The notes below the pieces were generated by a model. It was not told the DNA's origin, searched no databases, and saw only the letters and a program-made list of their open reading frames with translations. From Gammaproteobacteria bacterium (GTDB taxonomy: Bacteria; Pseudomonadota; Gammaproteobacteria; DSM-19610), in assembly GCA_030621785.1 (NCBI GenBank), contig JAUXGZ010000008.1, positions 1 to 43,125 of the forward strand: a stretch of 43,125 nt of DNA. Direction: 5' to 3'. Made by a program: the position numbers and the translations under genes. Below are positions 29,252 through 38,398 of this stretch, in pieces; position 1 is the stretch's first letter, and each line of letters opens with the position of its first letter.

Positions 29252-30433
29252 ATGGCCGAACACCTGATGAACACCTACAGCCCGCTGCCGGTCTGCTTCG
29301 AACGCGGTGAAGGCGTTTACCTGTATGACACTGCCGGTGAATGTTACCTGGACGCCCTGTCGGGTATCGCCGTTTGCGGGCTGGGCCACGCCCATCCGGC
29401 CGTCAGCAAAGCCATCTGCACGCAGGCCGGCCGCCTGCTGCATACCTCCAATCTGTACCGTATCAGCCACCAGGAAACACTGGCCACCAGCCTGTGCCAG
29501 GTTGCCGGAATGGACCGGGTTTTTTTCAGCAATTCCGGCGCCGAAGCCAACGAGGCAGCCCTGAAGCTGGCGCGTCTGTATGGTCACCGCAAGGGTATCG
29601 ATGCACCACAGGTCATCGTAACCGAGGGCAGTTTTCACGGACGCACCATGGCCACACTCACCGCAACCGGCAACCGCAAGATCCAGGCCGGCTTCGAACC
29701 GCTGGTACCCGGTTTCCTGCGCGCACCCTACGACGACCTGGACGCCATACAGACCATCGCCGACAACAGTCCCGGGGTGGTCGCTATCCTGGTAGAGCCG
29801 ATAACGGGAGAAGCCGGCATTCGAATTCCGTCTGAAGACTACCTGCCCAAACTACGCGAAATCTGCGACCGGCAAGGCTGGCTCCTGATGCTGGACGAAA
29901 TCCAGACCGGCATGGGTCGTACCGGACGCTGGTTTGCCTGTCAGCACGTTGATGTCCGCCCGGATGTCATGACGCTGGCCAAGGGACTCGGCAATGGCGT
30001 CCCGATCGGTGCCTGCCTGGCGCACGGGGAAGCCGCTGAAGTTTTTTCTCCGGGCAAGCATGGCTCGACCTTTGGTGGCAACCCGCTATCGACCTGCGCG
30101 GCACTGGCCGTTATTGAAACCATGAAGAAGGATCAGCTGGTGGCTGCTGCCGAACGTCTGGGCAAACGCATGCGGCAGGGCTTCGAGGAGCGTCTGCAAG
30201 GACTGGCCGGGGTGGTCGCTATCCGCAGCGCCGGACTCATGCTGGGCATCGAACTGGACCGACCCTGCGTCGCCCTGATGCAACAGGCACTGGACCGGAA
30301 ACTGCTGCTCAATGTAACTGCCGAGCGGGTGGTACGTCTGCTGCCGCCACTAATACTCGCCAATGAACAGGCAGACGAAATTGTCGCCCTGACCTGTGGC
30401 CTCATCGAAGACTTTCTGGGTAACGAACAATGA
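29252..30433 (+). CDS. argD: Acetylornithine aminotransferase
   Basis: PLP enzyme converting N-acetylglutamate semialdehyde to N-acetylornithine; many members also act in lysine synthesis. I start it at 29252 ([13 protein letters not shown]), with GGAAG ten bases upstream; the ORF start at 29204 has no homology. Length 393 aa. Class III aminotransferase features are [33 protein letters not shown], the cofactor-binding [13 protein letters not shown] and the Schiff-base lysine K244 in [13 protein letters not shown]. It overlaps argF by ATGA, so the two are translationally coupled. No ArgR box was recognised in the 90-bp stretch after the preceding terminator. Confidence 0.93.
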   Translation: MAEHLMNTYSPLPVCFERGEGVYLYDTAGECYLDALSGIAVCGLGHAHPAVSKAICTQAGRLLHTSNLYRISHQETLATSLCQVAGMDRVFFSNSGAEANEAALKLARLYGHRKGIDAPQVIVTEGSFHGRTMATLTATGNRKIQAGFEPLVPGFLRAPYDDLDAIQTIADNSPGVVAILVEPITGEAGIRIPSEDYLPKLREICDRQGWLLMLDEIQTGMGRTGRWFACQHVDVRPDVMTLAKGLGNGVPIGACLAHGEAAEVFSPGKHGSTFGGNPLSTCAALAVIETMKKDQLVAAAERLGKRMRQGFEERLQGLAGVVAIRSAGLMLGIELDRPCVALMQQALDRKLLLNVTAERVVRLLPPLILANEQADEIVALTCGLIEDFLGNEQ

Positions 30434-31332
30434 GCCTGCGACACTTTCTTACCTTGCTGGATCTGTCGAGTGAAGAACTTCACCAGCTCATCGGGCGTGC
30501 AGTCGAGCTCAAGAACTGGCAAAAAAACGGCCGTATATATGAGCCCCTGAAGAACCGGGTGCTGGCCATGATCTTCGAGAAATCATCCACCCGTACGCGT
30601 GTCTCCTTCGAAACCGGCATGGTGCAACTCGGTGGCCATGCCATGTTCCTGTCGGCGCGCGACACCCAGATCGGACGTGGAGAGCCAGCGGAAGACAGTG
30701 CCCGGGTACTGTCGCGCATGGTAGACGCCATCATGATCCGCACCTTTGAACACGACAAGATCGAACGCTTTAGCGAGTTCTCGACCGCACCCGTTATCAA
30801 TGCACTGACCGACCAGTTCCATCCTTGCCAGTTACTGGCAGACATGCAAACCTGGTTTGAGCACCGCGGTGACATTCGCGGGGCTACCGTTACCTTTATC
30901 GGCGATGGCAACAATATGTGCCATTCGTATATCAATGCCGCACGGCAATTCGATTTCACACTGCATGTTGCCGCACCGGCCGGCTACCATCCGGATCCCG
31001 ACATTGTCGCCGGTGCCGCAGACTGCGTACGACTGTTCGAGGACCCCGTGGAAGCTTCGCGGGACAGCGATCTGGTGGTTACCGATGTATGGGCCAGCAT
31101 GGGACAGGAAGAAGAACAGCGTGAACGCGAAAAAAGTTTTGCCGGCTTCCAGGTCAACGCAGACCTCATGCGACAGGCCGGCAAGGATGCCCTGTTCATG
31201 CACTGCCTGCCGGCACACCGTGGTGAAGAAGTAAGCGCCGAGGTTATCGACGGCCCGCAGAGCGTGGTGTGGGACGAGGCTGAAAACCGGCTACATGCGC
31301 AGAAAGCACTGCTGGAATTTCTGCTGGCCTAA
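30430..31332 (+). CDS. argF: Ornithine carbamoyltransferase
   Basis: Makes citrulline from ornithine and carbamoyl phosphate. It is 300 aa. The carbamoyl-phosphate site is [13 protein letters not shown] (STRTR at 53-57), with [11 protein letters not shown] and the ornithine-side [10 protein letters not shown] near the C-terminus. The start codon overlaps the argD stop (ATGA). argG is at 13694 on the other strand, so three arginine genes are in the window but in separate units. Confidence 0.96.
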   Translation: MSLRHFLTLLDLSSEELHQLIGRAVELKNWQKNGRIYEPLKNRVLAMIFEKSSTRTRVSFETGMVQLGGHAMFLSARDTQIGRGEPAEDSARVLSRMVDAIMIRTFEHDKIERFSEFSTAPVINALTDQFHPCQLLADMQTWFEHRGDIRGATVTFIGDGNNMCHSYINAARQFDFTLHVAAPAGYHPDPDIVAGAADCVRLFEDPVEASRDSDLVVTDVWASMGQEEEQREREKSFAGFQVNADLMRQAGKDALFMHCLPAHRGEEVSAEVIDGPQSVVWDEAENRLHAQKALLEFLLA

Positions 31333-31439
31333 CCCGCACACCCCGGGCCATCCAATGGCGATGGCATCGTAATTGCTTAAAATACTTTCGACCACCGATT
31401 CATGACGCCTGATATAAGCACACCGGGAGAAAGTAAAGC

Positions 31440-31757
31440 ATGGCCGTTGAACACCGTTGGAGTCAGCGCAAAGACATTTCAATCGATGTAAGTCTTTACT
31501 ACCCGCCTGTCGGGGTGGTGAACGGGACTACCCGTAACATTAGTCTGGAAGGCATGTATATTGACACCAGGGGCGTCACTATACCTCCCCAGGCTCGTCT
31601 GGAAGTCTCATTCTTTACCGAAAGCTGTGGACGGCAGATCGAACACCGCATGCCCGCCTACGTTATCCACTGCCGGGATGGTGGTGTAGGCCTTATGTTG
31701 CAGCATGTGGGCCATGGCGAATTCGATGCCTTGCGCTACATGCTGAATGTCGCCTGA
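31440..31757 (+). CDS. PilZ-domain protein (c-di-GMP receptor)
   Basis: A single-domain PilZ protein of 105 aa. The c-di-GMP binding motifs are present: RWSQR (RxxxR type, Arg6 and Arg10) followed by NISLEGMYID ((D/N)xSxxG), then a beta-barrel with QARLEVSF and GGVGLMLQHV. Such proteins pass c-di-GMP signals to motility, pili or polysaccharide machinery; the partner is not visible. It has its own upstream spacer (107 bp after argF) and GGGAGAAAG upstream of the ATG. It converges on phoR. The window also has a dead EAL phosphodiesterase fragment, but no functional c-di-GMP enzyme. Confidence 0.88.
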   Translation: MAVEHRWSQRKDISIDVSLYYPPVGVVNGTTRNISLEGMYIDTRGVTIPPQARLEVSFFTESCGRQIEHRMPAYVIHCRDGGVGLMLQHVGHGEFDALRYMLNVA

Positions 31758-31771
31758 ACGAGACGGCAGGC

Positions 31772-33076
31772 TCAGCCCAACCCGCAGTCCGCACGAAGCT
31801 CCGGCGGAAAACAGCAGCAAAAAATACTACCTTGCTCAGGTTCGCTTTCGATCTTCAGGCGAGCCTGGTGCCGTAACAAAACATGTTTGACAATCGCCAG
31901 CCCGAGCCCGGTTCCTCCATGCTCACGTGAACGACCGGCATCCACACGGTAAAAGCGTTCAGTGATACGCGCAATATGCCGAGCGGCAATACCCACGCCG
32001 GTATCCTCCACGGTAAATTCCGGACCGGTATCCGTGTCTGCCCATCGAATACTGATCCGGCCACCCGGCGGCGTATAGCGAACCGCGTTGAATACAAGGT
32101 TGGACAGGGCACTGTAGATTTCGGATTCGCGCCCCTTGATACACAGGCTGTAGTCAATATCCAGCTCGAAGACGTGAGCGTCACCACCATCCATATCCCG
32201 CGCATCGCGAGCAATAAAATCAATCAGGCCCGGTACCGCAACCGGCTTGTCATCATACGAAATATTTCCCGACTCCAGCTGCGACAGCGCCAGCAGGTCC
32301 TTTATGATTCGATTCATGCGCTCGGTCTGAACCTGCATGCTCTGCAGCCGGGAACCATAGCGCTCATCGAGTTCCGGATCGTCCAGAATGGTTTCAAGAT
32401 AACCGGACACCACAGTCAGGGGGCTGCGCAGCTCGTGCGACACATTGGCAATAAAATTCTGCCGGGTTTTCTCGAGGATCTGCATACGCGTCATATCATG
32501 CGCAACTACCAGCCGCCGCCCGCTCCAGTAGGGAATAATGCGCACTAACAGGGTAATATTGTCATCCACCGGCGACGGCATCTCGACCGCACCCGCATAG
32601 TCCTCGTTACGCAGGTATTCCTGAAAGTCAGGATAACGAAGCAAGTCGCCGATGCGCTTGCCACTGTCACGCGGGTACTGGAGTCCGAGGTGATGGCCGG
32701 CTGCCTGGTTCCACCAGTCGATTGCCTCGCTGTCGGGTTGCAGCTCAACCGTCGCATCAGGCAGGGCCAGGATCATCTTGTGGAAGCGCTTCAGCATACT
32801 ACGCAGGTTTTTCTTGCGCTTGCGGTTGCGCTGCTGCAAGCGCAGGATGTTTTCGAACACCGCACCCCAGATCCCTCTGGTATCTGCCGGCTGGAACTTC
32901 TTGCCTTCACGAAGCCACTTCAACAGCCGGCAGGTGTTATAGACATACCAGCCCAGGCCGAAGGCAAGGACCAGTATCAGCCCGAGTGCCGGGTATCCCG
33001 TCAGGGTACCCACCAGCAAACCCGAGAGCAGCAGGACTGCAATACGCCAGCGCTCGGCTCTCCAGGGATCAGCCAC
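31772..33076 (-). CDS. phoR: Phosphate regulon sensor histidine kinase PhoR
   Basis: Membrane sensor kinase of the phosphate-starvation system. It is 434 aa: two closely spaced N-terminal membrane helices (about 12-46) with no sizeable periplasmic domain, a PAS region (about 100-200), the H-box NVSHELRSPLTVVSGYLE with phospho-acceptor His214, an N-box NLVFNAVRYTPPGG, and G-boxes DTGVGIA and GGTGLGLAIVKH. The short periplasmic loop is typical of PhoR, which senses phosphate through PstSCAB and PhoU. It follows phoB after two bases. No pst or phoU genes are in the window. Confidence 0.95.
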   Translation of the reverse strand: MADPWRAERWRIAVLLLSGLLVGTLTGYPALGLILVLAFGLGWYVYNTCRLLKWLREGKKFQPADTRGIWGAVFENILRLQQRNRKRKKNLRSMLKRFHKMILALPDATVELQPDSEAIDWWNQAAGHHLGLQYPRDSGKRIGDLLRYPDFQEYLRNEDYAGAVEMPSPVDDNITLLVRIIPYWSGRRLVVAHDMTRMQILEKTRQNFIANVSHELRSPLTVVSGYLETILDDPELDERYGSRLQSMQVQTERMNRIIKDLLALSQLESGNISYDDKPVAVPGLIDFIARDARDMDGGDAHVFELDIDYSLCIKGRESEIYSALSNLVFNAVRYTPPGGRISIRWADTDTGPEFTVEDTGVGIAARHIARITERFYRVDAGRSREHGGTGLGLAIVKHVLLRHQARLKIESEPEQGSIFCCCFPPELRADCGLG

Positions 33077-33078
33077 AC

Positions 33079-33765
33079 TCAGTGCCTTGCGGAGAAACGG
33101 TAACCGGCACTGCGAACGGTCTGTATATAACGATCATAGTCCTGTTTGCCAAGCGCCTTGCGCAGACGACGTATATGCACATCAACCGTTCGCTCCTCGA
33201 CAAATACGCCCCTGCCCCAGACATGATCCAGCAACTGCTCCCGGCTGTACACCCGCTCCGGATGACTCATGAAGAAATACAGCAGGCGAAATTCGGTGGG
33301 CGCCAGATCTACCGGTTCACCGCTCATACTGACCCGGTGGCTGACGGGGTCCAGTGACAGGCCGTCGAACTCGAGTGCATCCTCGCCACCCTGCGCCGTA
33401 CTTCGGCGCAGCACGGCCTGGATACGGGCGATCAGTTCACGCGGAGAAAACGGCTTGGTGACATAATCGTCAGCTCCCGATTCCAGCCCGCGAACACGAT
33501 CATTCTCCTCACCTCGGGCAGTCAACAGGATAATCGGCAGTGCCGAGGTCAGTTCTTCCTTGCGCAGGCGCCGCGCCAGGTCGATACCACTCATGCCGGG
33601 CAGCATCCAGTCCAGCAATACCAGGTCCGGAAGGTCCGCAGCAATCTCCAGTAGCGCCTGTTCCGCGTCCGCCACCAGCCTGAAACTGAAACCGGCCTTT
33701 TCCAGCGCAAAACCAACCATTTCGCCGATGTCTTTCTCATCCTCTACCAACAAAATTTTTTGCAT
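33079..33765 (-). CDS. phoB: Phosphate regulon response regulator PhoB
   Basis: OmpR/PhoB-type regulator, 228 aa. The receiver domain has acidic residues in LLVEDEKD, phospho-acceptor Asp52 in LLDWMLPG, Thr82 and Lys104 (VTKPFSP). The winged-helix domain ends in [16 protein letters not shown] and [12 protein letters not shown], matching PhoB closely. phoR lies two bases downstream. A Pho-box-like direct repeat lies 65-82 bp upstream (33830-33847), consistent with the autoregulation known for this operon. Confidence 0.96.
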   Translation of the reverse strand: MQKILLVEDEKDIGEMVGFALEKAGFSFRLVADAEQALLEIAADLPDLVLLDWMLPGMSGIDLARRLRKEELTSALPIILLTARGEENDRVRGLESGADDYVTKPFSPRELIARIQAVLRRSTAQGGEDALEFDGLSLDPVSHRVSMSGEPVDLAPTEFRLLYFFMSHPERVYSREQLLDHVWGRGVFVEERTVDVHIRRLRKALGKQDYDRYIQTVRSAGYRFSARH

Positions 33766-33829
33766 GGATACTACTCAATCTCGCAGGGAGGCACGCGGCA
33801 CGACGATTCGCGCCGGCTGCGCCCAGGGA

Positions 33830-33847
33830 ATGACAGATTAATGACGC
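33830..33847 (-). promoter_or_regulatory. Candidate Pho box upstream of phoB
   Basis: On the minus strand GCGTCATTAATCTGTCAT contains two (T/C)GTCAT repeats 11 bases apart, as in the E. coli Pho box; 15 of 18 positions agree with the consensus I remember. It lies 65 bp upstream of phoB and 63 bp upstream of the divergent retropepsin gene, so it could serve either. No clear -10 is seen at the expected distance on the phoB side. Confidence 0.5.
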
Positions 33848-33909
33848 CTTCGGTTCTATGGTACAACGAGAAGTGTTACAGTTTCATTACGACATGTCCC
33901 GGCCAACCT

Positions 33910-34443
33910 ATGAATAACACGACCGATAAACAGTCCACCCATCGTATCGGCAGAGGCATGACCATTGCTGCATGGGTCATCGCCCTGCTGCTGCTTTCCT
34001 GGTTCTTCAACCATTTGCTGGAAAAGCAACGCAACCCGAACCAGACCGTATATAGCCGGGTCGACGACAGCGGCAACCTGGAAGTGATGCTAAAACGCAA
34101 CCACTACGGCCACTATATTACCGACGGCGAGATTAACGGCCACCAGGTGGAATTCATGCTGGATACCGGGGCCAGTGACGTGGCCATCCCGGCCGGACTC
34201 GCCGACCGACTCGGTCTGCGACGCGGGCCACCGGTTCAGTACCGTACCGCCAATGGACTGGTCACAGCTTACCGAACTACACTCGACAGTCTGTCCATCG
34301 GCCCTCTCGAAATCCGTGGAGTACCCGCCAGCATTAATCCGTCGATGCAGGATATGGAAATTCTGCTGGGCATGAGCGTCCTCAAACATATCGAATTCAC
34401 CCAGCGCGGCGACACCCTGATACTGCGCCCCTATGAACAGTAG
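33910..34443 (+). CDS. Retropepsin-like aspartic protease, membrane-anchored
   Basis: A 177-aa protein with an N-terminal membrane helix (about 18-34, MTIAAWVIALLLLSWFF) and a single retropepsin-like domain facing the periplasm. The active motif is FMLDTGASDVAIP (Asp85-Thr-Gly), with the later strand ILLGMSVLKHIEF acting as the 'ILGxxxL' element of the family. Retropepsins act as dimers. The bacterial group (clan AA, TIGR02281-like) has no agreed substrate. I start it at 33910, since the ORF start at 33760 overlaps phoB and adds no homology. Its last 11 bases overlap the AGCS gene. Confidence 0.85.
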   Translation: MNNTTDKQSTHRIGRGMTIAAWVIALLLLSWFFNHLLEKQRNPNQTVYSRVDDSGNLEVMLKRNHYGHYITDGEINGHQVEFMLDTGASDVAIPAGLADRLGLRRGPPVQYRTANGLVTAYRTTLDSLSIGPLEIRGVPASINPSMQDMEILLGMSVLKHIEFTQRGDTLILRPYEQ

Positions 34444-35815
34444 CCCGATCGAGCGACTTACCGAGCTTAGCGGGCAGTTGTCAGGCCTGCTATGGAGCAA
34501 CGGGCTGACCCTGCTCATTCTGCTGGGCATGGGCCTGTACCTGACCATCCGCATGGGACTGGTGCAGGTGCGGGGCTTTCGCCATTCACTGGCGCTGATC
34601 TCCGGACGTTACGACTGCCCCGATCACGAAGGCCAGATTTCGCATTTCCAGGCGCTCTCCACGGCCCTGTCGGCGACCGTCGGCACGGGTAATATTGCCG
34701 GCGTCGCCACTGCCATCTCACTGGGCGGGCCGGGCGCCCTGTTCTGGATGTGGGTAACCGCATTTCTGGGCATGGCGACCAAGTTCACCGAATGCACACT
34801 GGCGCTGAAATTCAGGGAAGTCGGCATCGACCACGAGGTCTCCGGCGGCCCGATGTATACCCTGTTCAACGGCCTGCACATGAAGCGAACCGCCGTGCTG
34901 TTTGCCAGCTTTGCGCTGATCGCCTCTTTCGGCATCGGCAACATGGTGCAGGCCAACTCGGTAGTGGATGGCCTCGGCTACCTGATACCGGAGGTGCGTG
35001 ATAATGCCTGGGCGGCAGGACTTGTCCTGGCCTTGCTGGTGGGACTGGTTATCCTCGGTGGAGTACAGCGCATTGCACGGGTGGCCAGTGCCATCGTGCC
35101 GGTCATGGCGGTCCTGTACATCAGCGCCGCATTGCTGGTGCTGATCAACCTTGCTGACCGGATCCCGGCGGCATTCGAGACCATATTCAACCATGCCCTC
35201 AATCCCTGGGCCGTCGGCGGGGCGGCCGTGGGCGAAGCCATTCGCTGGGGTGTGGCACGCGGCCTGTTCTCCAACGAGGCCGGACTGGGATCCTCACCAA
35301 TGGCACACGCCGCGGCACGCACCAACGAACCGGTACGCGAAGGACTGGTCGCCATGATGGAGCCGTTCATCGATACCCTGGTCATCTGTACCATGACCGG
35401 GCTGGTGATCGTGGTTACCGGAGCGTGGACCTTGCAGCAGGACAACCTGGTCGGCGCAGCGTTGACTGCACACGCCTTCAAAAGCTCTATCGGCGTCGCC
35501 GGCGCCGGCGTGGTCGGCATCGGTCTAAGCCTGTTTGCCTTTTCGACCATGATCGCCTGGTCCTACTACGGCGACCGTTCGGCACGCTTTCTGTTTGGTG
35601 ACAAGGCGGTGCAACCGTACCGCGTGCTGTACACGTTGCTGGTTGTGGTCGGCGCCGCAGTACCCCTTGAACTGGTATGGAATCTTGCCGATATCACCAA
35701 TATTCTCATGGCCCTGCCCAACCTGCTCAGCCTGGCGCTGCTGGCCGGAGTGGCACAAAAGCTCAAGAACGAGTATTTTTCACGGCCATTCTCCCGCACC
35801 AAGGCAGAACCATGA
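34433..35815 (+). CDS. AGCS-family sodium:amino acid symporter (alanine/glycine)
   Basis: Inner-membrane sodium-coupled importer of alanine or glycine, 460 aa with about eleven membrane helices. Family motifs are LSTALSATVGTGNIAGVATAISLGG (cut here across the unwound first helix), FWMWVTAFLGMATKFTE, and RGLFSNEAGLGSSPMAHAAA. The C-terminal part has STMIAWSYYGDRS. It overlaps the retropepsin gene at its start and the FKBP gene at its stop (ATGA), so the run is tightly coupled. Substrate choice among alanine, glycine and others cannot be made from sequence. Confidence 0.93.
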   Translation: MNSSPIERLTELSGQLSGLLWSNGLTLLILLGMGLYLTIRMGLVQVRGFRHSLALISGRYDCPDHEGQISHFQALSTALSATVGTGNIAGVATAISLGGPGALFWMWVTAFLGMATKFTECTLALKFREVGIDHEVSGGPMYTLFNGLHMKRTAVLFASFALIASFGIGNMVQANSVVDGLGYLIPEVRDNAWAAGLVLALLVGLVILGGVQRIARVASAIVPVMAVLYISAALLVLINLADRIPAAFETIFNHALNPWAVGGAAVGEAIRWGVARGLFSNEAGLGSSPMAHAAARTNEPVREGLVAMMEPFIDTLVICTMTGLVIVVTGAWTLQQDNLVGAALTAHAFKSSIGVAGAGVVGIGLSLFAFSTMIAWSYYGDRSARFLFGDKAVQPYRVLYTLLVVVGAAVPLELVWNLADITNILMALPNLLSLALLAGVAQKLKNEYFSRPFSRTKAEP

Positions 35816-36162
35816 GTGAAATCACGACCGACAGCGGACTGAAATACGAAGACCTCAACATCGGTGATGGCACCCTGTGTACCGGTCGCGGCCAGACCGC
35901 TATCGTGCACTACACCGGCTGGCTCGAGGATGGAACCAAATTCGATTCCAGTAAGGACCGCAACGACCCGTTCAGCTTTCCGATCGATTGCAGCTACGTA
36001 ATTCCGGGCTGGGACCAGGGCGTGGTGGGCATGAAAGTCGGCGGAATACGCAGACTCACCATACCTCCAGAACTCGGCTACGGCGAACAGGGTGCCGGCA
36101 ACGCAATCCCGCCAGGCGCCACGCTGAGCTTCGAAATCGAACTGCTGGAAATTTCCGAATAA
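35812..36162 (+). CDS. FKBP-type peptidyl-prolyl isomerase
   Basis: A single-domain FKBP of 116 aa, cytoplasmic (no signal peptide). The binding pocket residues are readable in VHYTGWLEDGTKFDSS, SYVIPGWDQGVVGMKVGG and IPPELGYGEQGAGNAIPPG. The start is the ATG at 35812, overlapping the AGCS stop by ATGA; the longer ORF at 35677 lies inside that gene. The stop is immediately followed by the nadC start. It catalyses cis-trans isomerisation of proline bonds; no client can be inferred. Confidence 0.95.
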   Translation: MSEITTDSGLKYEDLNIGDGTLCTGRGQTAIVHYTGWLEDGTKFDSSKDRNDPFSFPIDCSYVIPGWDQGVVGMKVGGIRRLTIPPELGYGEQGAGNAIPPGATLSFEIELLEISE

Positions 36163-36999
36163 ATGCTGCTCGAGGTACTGGAGGCGCGCGTCGGACACGA
36201 CATCCGGCAGGCGCTGGAAGAAGATCTGGGCAGTGGCGATGTAACCGCCCTGCTGATTCCGGAAAACCGGGTATGGAAAGCGCGTGTCATCAGCCGCGAG
36301 GCTGCCGTACTCTGTGGCCGCAACTGGTTCGATGCGGTCTTCGCTCACATCGACAGCCAGGTGGATGTCCGCTGGAACGCGCAGGACGCTGACCGGGTGG
36401 AGCCTGACCAGGTGCTGTGTACCCTCAAGGGCCCGGCGCGCGCCCTGTTGAGTGGCGAGCGGACGGCGCTCAACTTTCTGCAAACCTTATCCGGTACCGC
36501 CACACAGGCCGCGCAGTACGCCGGACAGGTCAAGGGCATGCATACCCGTATCCTGGATACCCGCAAGACCATTCCCGGCCTGCGCCACGCGCAGAAGTAC
36601 GCCGTACACTGTGGTGGTTGCCATAACCACCGCCTGGGGCTCTATGATGCTTTCCTGATCAAGGAAAACCATATTATCGCCGCCGGTTCGATTGCCACCG
36701 CCATCCAGAATGCGCGCCGGCTGCGCAGTGAGCTACTGGTCGAGGTGGAAGTCGAAAATACCGGCCAGCTGGCACAGGCCCTGGACGCGGGCGCTGACCG
36801 CATCCTGCTCGACAATTTCACACCGGAGCAGGTTCGTGCCGCCGTGCTCACCAATGCCGGCCGTGCCGAACTGGAAGCTTCCGGCAGCATTACACTGGAA
36901 AATCTGCACGACTACGCCGCTACCGGTGTGGACTACCTCTCTATCGGCGCCCTGACCAAGGATGTGCGCGCCATCGACCTCTCGATGCGCTTTACCTGA
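36163..36999 (+). CDS. nadC: Nicotinate-nucleotide pyrophosphorylase (quinolinate phosphoribosyltransferase)
   Basis: Converts quinolinate and PRPP to nicotinate mononucleotide in NAD synthesis. It is 278 aa. Conserved segments: ALEEDLGSGDVTA, ERTALNFLQTLSGTAT, ILDTRKTIPGLRHAQKYAV, HNHRLGLYDAFLIKENH, and the terminal VDYLSIGALTKDV. These include the Arg, His and Lys residues that bind quinolinate and phosphate. Its ATG abuts the FKBP stop codon. nadA and nadB are not in the window. Confidence 0.96.
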   Translation: MLLEVLEARVGHDIRQALEEDLGSGDVTALLIPENRVWKARVISREAAVLCGRNWFDAVFAHIDSQVDVRWNAQDADRVEPDQVLCTLKGPARALLSGERTALNFLQTLSGTATQAAQYAGQVKGMHTRILDTRKTIPGLRHAQKYAVHCGGCHNHRLGLYDAFLIKENHIIAAGSIATAIQNARRLRSELLVEVEVENTGQLAQALDAGADRILLDNFTPEQVRAAVLTNAGRAELEASGSITLENLHDYAATGVDYLSIGALTKDVRAIDLSMRFT

Positions 37000-37160
37000 A
37001 CCCGATGCGAGCGACTGTGGGCCGATGCTGCCCGTGATTCCCGCCGGAAATTCAGGGTGTGAATATTGCACAGTTTTGCCAGTCATTACTTCCTATCGAT
37101 CCAGACCGCCTCTGAGTATTCTGTATTCATCGAATCACAGAAGTTCGCGAGGCAGACGAT

Positions 37161-37748
37161 ATGGATATCAGGCTTCGAGCGCCGCTATTCCCGGCGTTAC
37201 TCATTGCAGCGCTGTGCGCCAATGGAATAACGCTGGCAGAACCCGTGACGCCACCACAACCGCAGATGACCCTTTCCCGGGCGTTGGTGGAATTCAAGGT
37301 AAAAGTCCTGGGTATAATCCAGGTTACCGGCTGGTTCCATAACGTGTACGAATCGATTGCCGACCCGAACCGGAAGGCTGACCTCAATCCTGATATCACC
37401 ATCGAAGTCCAAAGCGTCGATACCCGCCATTCCTTGCGAGACCATTTTCTCAGAAGCCCGGCCTTCTTCGATGTCGACCGGTTTCCCACCATCCATCTTT
37501 CACAGGTGCAGATATCAAACGGTAGAAACGGCCGTAAACAACTGTACGGCAACCTGACATTGCACGGCATGACGCAAGCGGTTGTATTTGAACTTGCGCC
37601 GGTTGATCGGAACCGCAAGCGCGGCAAGACGCATGCAGATGACTACGCGGCATACACGACCATCAAGCGCACCGACTTCGGACTGGACGGCTTCCGGGCA
37701 GCCGTCAGTGATGACGTGGAAATTGTGGTATACGGCCGTTTTCGATGA
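37161..37748 (+). CDS. YceI-family protein, exported
   Basis: A 195-aa protein with a signal peptide (about 1-26, LLIAALCANGITLAEP) and a YceI/lipocalin-like beta-barrel that binds polyisoprenoid-type ligands in the periplasm. Family features are VEFKVKVLGIIQVTGWFHN, the SVDTRHSLRDHFLRSPAFFDV segment (usual 'D...R..hl...dFf') and LHGMTQAV. GAGG eight bases before the ATG supports the start. It stands alone between nadC and the convergent DsrE-like gene. Confidence 0.85.
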   Translation: MDIRLRAPLFPALLIAALCANGITLAEPVTPPQPQMTLSRALVEFKVKVLGIIQVTGWFHNVYESIADPNRKADLNPDITIEVQSVDTRHSLRDHFLRSPAFFDVDRFPTIHLSQVQISNGRNGRKQLYGNLTLHGMTQAVVFELAPVDRNRKRGKTHADDYAAYTTIKRTDFGLDGFRAAVSDDVEIVVYGRFR

Positions 37749-37817
37749 GCGTCCGCTCACAACAGGGTGCTGTAATCAGTCGTATGATCTGCAGAGTCTC
37801 TTCGGCAACGTTGACTA

Positions 37818-38321
37818 TCAGCGTATCTCTTCGATGGAGAGCTTCTTTTCCATCACACGCGGTGCAATGACAGCGTAACCCTGCAATTGCCAATGAGCGA
37901 TTTCAGTAATCGCTGAGGGTGTCACTTTGATGAAGTCCTGAAAATCCTCCGTACGGTAGCCGTAGTCCCCGGCCGCCAGGCCACACACTCGAAATTCGAC
38001 GCCCAGCGCTGCGTAGTAGCGCATACGATCGACCGCATCCCGGTATTTTTCATAGTTCTTTTTCGCGACCGTCACAATTTCTGTGCCATGGATAATGACT
38101 TTTATATCCAGAAATTCCGGCGCCATGTCGTAGGGAGTATCCATCAGGGGATTCATCAGTGAGCGTATCCAGTACAGCGCACTGTTGATCTTCTGCGGGT
38201 CGTCAAAGTAGAAATCAAACAATACCTGCTGTTCGCTGTAAGGCGTTTGTACAAATTCCGGGCCGTCGCCGGCCTGTGCCCAGGAACACAGCAACACTCC
38301 GAGTAACACCAGTATCTTCAT
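37818..38321 (-). CDS. DsrE-like protein, exported
   Basis: A 167-aa protein with a signal peptide (MKILVLLGVLLCSWAQA). I start it at the second ATG (38321), where the signal peptide begins; the ORF start at 38339 adds six residues. The mature part looks like the DsrE/DsrF fold: DIKVIIHGTEIVTVAKKNY, then MRYYAALGVEFRVCGLAAG with one conserved cysteine, and a terminal YAVIAPRV strand. Cytoplasmic DsrE proteins take part in sulfur transfer; the periplasmic members are uncharacterised. It converges on the YceI gene. Confidence 0.7.
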   Translation of the reverse strand: MKILVLLGVLLCSWAQAGDGPEFVQTPYSEQQVLFDFYFDDPQKINSALYWIRSLMNPLMDTPYDMAPEFLDIKVIIHGTEIVTVAKKNYEKYRDAVDRMRYYAALGVEFRVCGLAAGDYGYRTEDFQDFIKVTPSAITEIAHWQLQGYAVIAPRVMEKKLSIEEIR

Positions 38322-38398
38322 GTAGGGAGTATAGACCACCGGTAATCAATAACTATCAGATGATTGCAGGTACCACAATCGATAATAGGTAATTCGCA

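Noticed and set aside
35566-36483. 305-aa minus-strand ORF across AGCS, FKBP and nadC
   Set aside because: It spans three well-supported plus-strand genes, so it is a shadow.
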